Of a stretch of DNA of 64,000 nt, positions 61,885 through 64,000 are shown piece after piece. The DNA is from Saccharothrix syringae (lineage in GTDB: Bacteria > Actinomycetota > Actinomycetes > Mycobacteriales > Pseudonocardiaceae): assembly GCF_009498035.1 (NCBI RefSeq), contig NZ_CP034550.1, forward strand, positions 10,788,001 through 10,852,000. Reading direction: 5' to 3'. Position numbers and translations under genes: made by a program. Position 1 is the stretch's first letter, and each line of letters begins with the position of its first letter. The notes under the pieces are model-generated. The model was not told the origin of the DNA and searched no databases. It worked only from the letters and a program-made list of their open reading frames with translations.

Positions 61885-62613
61885 ATGGGACGACGGGTTG
61901 CGGTGGTCACCGGGGCGGCGCGGGGGATCGGGCGCCAGGTGGCCGAGGTGCTGCGCGGTGACGGGTTCGAGGTGGTCGGGTTCGACCTGCGGGAGACGCC
62001 CGGCGGGGTGGTGGGCGACGTGTCGTCGCCCGCGGACGTGGCGCGGGTCGCCGAGGCGGTCGCGGACGGGGTCGACGTGCTGGTCAACAACGCCGGCATC
62101 TCGGCCATCGGGGCGTTCGAGGACACCTCCCTGGAGCAGTGGCAGCGGGTGCTGGCGGTCAACCTGACCGGGCCCTTCCTGCTCACGCGGGCACTCGGGC
62201 GGCTGATGCTGGCGCGCGGCGGCGGGTCGGTGGTCAACATCGCCTCCGTCGCGGGGCTCCGGGGCGTGGCGGACCGGGCCGCGTACAACACCACCAAGCA
62301 CGGGCTGATCGGGATGACGCGGACGCTCGCCGTCGAGTGGGGCGGGCGCGGGGTGCGGGTCAACGCGGTGTGCCCGGGGTGGGTCAAGACCGAGATGGAC
62401 GTGGCCGACCAGGCGGGCGGGCACTACTCCGACGACGACATCACCGAGCACGTCCCCATGGGGCGGTTCGCCTCGCCGGACGACATCGCGCAGGCGGTGG
62501 CGTTCCTCGCCGACCCGGCGCGCAGCGGGTTCGTCAACGGGGTCGCCCTGCCGGTGGACGGCGGGTGGACCGCGGACGGGTCGTGGCGCTCGCTCCGGCT
62601 GGGCAAGCGGTGA
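61885..62613 (+). CDS. Short-chain dehydrogenase/reductase
   Basis: A 242-residue classical SDR: AVVTGAARGIGRQVAEVL, VDVLVNNAGISAIG, catalytic VVNIASVAG and AYNTTKHGLIGMTR, then NAVCPGWVKTEM and a typical C-terminal VALPVDGGWTADG. Starts at ATG 61885 without a Shine-Dalgarno. Probably NAD(P)-dependent oxidation or reduction of a hydroxyl or keto group; substrate unknown. Confidence 0.93.
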   Translation: MGRRVAVVTGAARGIGRQVAEVLRGDGFEVVGFDLRETPGGVVGDVSSPADVARVAEAVADGVDVLVNNAGISAIGAFEDTSLEQWQRVLAVNLTGPFLLTRALGRLMLARGGGSVVNIASVAGLRGVADRAAYNTTKHGLIGMTRTLAVEWGGRGVRVNAVCPGWVKTEMDVADQAGGHYSDDDITEHVPMGRFASPDDIAQAVAFLADPARSGFVNGVALPVDGGWTADGSWRSLRLGKR

Positions 62614-62702
62614 GCCGGGTGAGAAGCGTCACAGGGATGTCCTGACGGGCCGCCGACCGCGTCTTCACCTGGCGAACGGGCGATCGAGGTCCAGGGGGAC
62701 GG

Positions 62703-63221
62703 GTGGGCACGGGGGATCGGCGGGGGATCGCGGTCCTGGTGGCGCTGACGACGGCGGTCGCGCCGGTCGGGTGCTCGTCGAGCGGGTCGCGGAAGCCGAA
62801 GGGCGGGTCGACGACGGCCAAGTCGACCACGAAGAAGGGCACGACCACCGAGAAGGCCCCCGACGGGGAGTGCGACGACCTCGTGGTCACCACCGAGGGC
62901 GCCGCGCCGGGCGGCCTGCGGCTCGTGCTCACCAACGCGGGCACCGGGCCCTGCACGATCGGCGGCTTCCCCGGCGTGCGCCTCGACGGCGCCGACGGCG
63001 CCACCCGGGAGGCCCGGCGGGAGGGCGGGCCTCCCGAGGTGGTCGAGCTCCGGGCCGGCGGCCGGGCCGTGGCGGCGCTGACCTTCGCGCCCGGGGGCTG
63101 GGAGGTGCGGTCACTGGTGGTCGCGCCGCCCGGCGACGACGCGAGCCCGGCGCTGCCGTGGCCGGGCGGCCCGGTCGCGGAGGCGGGCGGGGTCACCGTC
63201 GGCCCGCTGACCGCGGGCTGA
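62703..63221 (+). CDS. DUF4232 lipoprotein
   Basis: A 172-residue lipoprotein: signal segment IAVLVALTTAVAPVGC with lipidated Cys near residue 24, a Ser/Thr/Lys-rich linker (STTAKSTTKKGTTTEK), and a DUF4232 beta-sandwich domain (LRLVLTNAGTGPCTIGGFPGVRL, with the Cys pairing to the CDD Cys before it). GGGGGACGG precedes the GTG start. Such proteins sit on the outer face of the membrane; role unknown. Confidence 0.85.
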   Translation: MGTGDRRGIAVLVALTTAVAPVGCSSSGSRKPKGGSTTAKSTTKKGTTTEKAPDGECDDLVVTTEGAAPGGLRLVLTNAGTGPCTIGGFPGVRLDGADGATREARREGGPPEVVELRAGGRAVAALTFAPGGWEVRSLVVAPPGDDASPALPWPGGPVAEAGGVTVGPLTAG

Positions 63222-63228
63222 CGCGGGT

Positions 63229-63254
63229 GGTGGCCCCACCGGGGTGGGGCCACC
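63229..63254. terminator. Bidirectional terminator between DUF4232 gene and ino1
   Basis: GGTGGCCCCACC (63229-63240) pairs perfectly with GGTGGGGCCACC (63243-63254). It lies between two convergent stop codons (63221 and 63258). Confidence 0.75.
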
Positions 63255-63257
63255 GGT

Positions 63258-64000
63258 TCAGCGCTCGACGTCGCCGCGGATGAACGCCTCCACCGCGTCG
63301 CGGGCCTCCGAGTCGGAGTACTGCTCCGGCGGGGACTTCATGAAGTAGGAGGACGCCGACAGGATCGGGCCGCCGATCCCCCGGTCCAGGGCGATCTTCG
63401 CCGCGCGCACCGCGTCGATGATGATGCCCGCGGAGTTGGGCGAGTCCCAGACCTCCAGCTTGTACTCCAGGTTCAGCGGCACGTCGCCGAACGCCCGGCC
63501 CTCCAGCCGCACGTAGGCCCACTTGCGGTCGTCGAGCCACGCCACGTAGTCCGACGGGCCGATGTGGACGTTGCGCTTGCCCAGGTCGCGGTCGACCTGG
63601 GAGGTCACGGCCTGCGTCTTGGAGACCTTCTTGGACTCCAGCCGCTCCAGTTCCTTCATGTTCAGGAAGTCCATGTTGCCGCCCACGTTGAGCTGCATGG
63701 TGCGGTCGAGCTGGACGCCCCGGTCCTCGAACAGCTTGGCCAGCACGCGGTGGGTGATGGTGGCGCCCACCTGCGACTTGATGTCGTCGCCGACGATCGG
63801 CACGCCGGCCGCGCGGAACTTCTCCGCCCACTCCGGGTCGGAGGCGATGAACACCGGCAGCGCGTTGACGAACGCCACGCCCGCGTCGATGGCGGCCTGC
63901 GCGTAGAAGCGGTCGGCCGCCTCCGAGCCCACCGGCAGGTACGAGACGAGCACGTCGGCCCCTGCGTCGCGCAGCGCCTGCGCCACGTCCACCGGCTGCT
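63258..64000 (-). CDS. ino1: Inositol-3-phosphate synthase, 3' part
   Basis: The last 247 codons; the gene runs off the right edge. The sequence has the hallmarks of actinobacterial Ino1: [69 protein letters not shown] (catalytic Lys region), [26 protein letters not shown], and [19 protein letters not shown]. It turns glucose 6-phosphate into inositol 3-phosphate with NAD, feeding phosphatidylinositol and mycothiol. The terminator hairpin starts four bases past its stop. Confidence 0.95.
   Translation of the reverse strand, partial: QPVDVAQALRDAGADVLVSYLPVGSEAADRFYAQAAIDAGVAFVNALPVFIASDPEWAEKFRAAGVPIVGDDIKSQVGATITHRVLAKLFEDRGVQLDRTMQLNVGGNMDFLNMKELERLESKKVSKTQAVTSQVDRDLGKRNVHIGPSDYVAWLDDRKWAYVRLEGRAFGDVPLNLEYKLEVWDSPNSAGIIIDAVRAAKIALDRGIGGPILSASSYFMKSPPEQYSDSEARDAVEAFIRGDVER

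Overview
The window is GC-rich actinobacterial chromosome: 45 of 60 bases are G or C at 7081-7140 by hand count, GTG starts are common, many promoters look leaderless, and Tat substrates and lipoproteins are encoded. The gene set (mycosin-like protease, GTP-type PEPCK, PhoX pair, septum-formation lipoprotein, dynamin-like GTPases, inositol-phosphate synthase) fits a Pseudonocardiales member of the Saccharothrix/Actinosynnema/Lentzea kind. That placement is inference. I found no tRNA, rRNA, CRISPR array, insertion sequence or integrase.

1-5.3 kb: the end of a MaoC-like gene; a TetR regulator divergent from an SCP2-domain/acyl-CoA dehydrogenase operon with a palindromic operator between; then a clearly lower-GC two-gene island (nucleotidyltransferase-fold protein plus DUF262 protein) that looks horizontally acquired and defence-like. 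5.3-13 kb: a MerR regulator with its own operator, a membrane pentapeptide-repeat protein, the branched-chain 2-oxoacid dehydrogenase operon E1alpha-E1beta-E2, and an M20 peptidase. 13.7-22.6 kb: a large glucosidase-like enzyme, a polar amino acid ABC importer (binding protein, permease, ATPase), a large membrane-anchored repeat protein and a ROK sugar kinase.

22.8-29.4 kb: a sodium:solute symporter with its DUF3311 partner, a GntR regulator with a perfect palindrome, PxpA, a secreted pyroglutamyl-peptidase homologue with Cys replaced by Ser, and a septum-formation lipoprotein. 29.4-37.5 kb: pckG, a GNAT enzyme, an acidic DxDGD-repeat protein, and a translationally coupled dynamin/GrpE-like/dynamin operon. 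37.5-43.3 kb: a NarL-type two-component pair, SDR plus TetR with its operator, FMN reductase divergent from an MmyB-type regulator, and a HAD phosphatase.

43.3-50.7 kb: a 22-bp tandem repeat array; a drug-type ABC system with two paralogous ATPases around one permease and a 55-bp repeat; an orphan mycosin; trmB; a divergent bacterial nitric oxide synthase oxygenase; and a 32-residue membrane peptide gene. 50.9-64 kb: an orphan histidine kinase, a repeat-bearing hypothetical protein, an amidohydrolase, an SDR, inverted 22-bp repeat arrays, two tandem phoX genes (the first with a PHO box), an MFS exporter, a HAD enzyme, an SDR, a DUF4232 lipoprotein and the 3' part of ino1.

The best candidates for undescribed biology are the NTase-DUF262 island, the dynamin-GrpE-dynamin operon, the divergent NOS, and the 22-bp repeat family found at two distant loci, once as a large inverted repeat.
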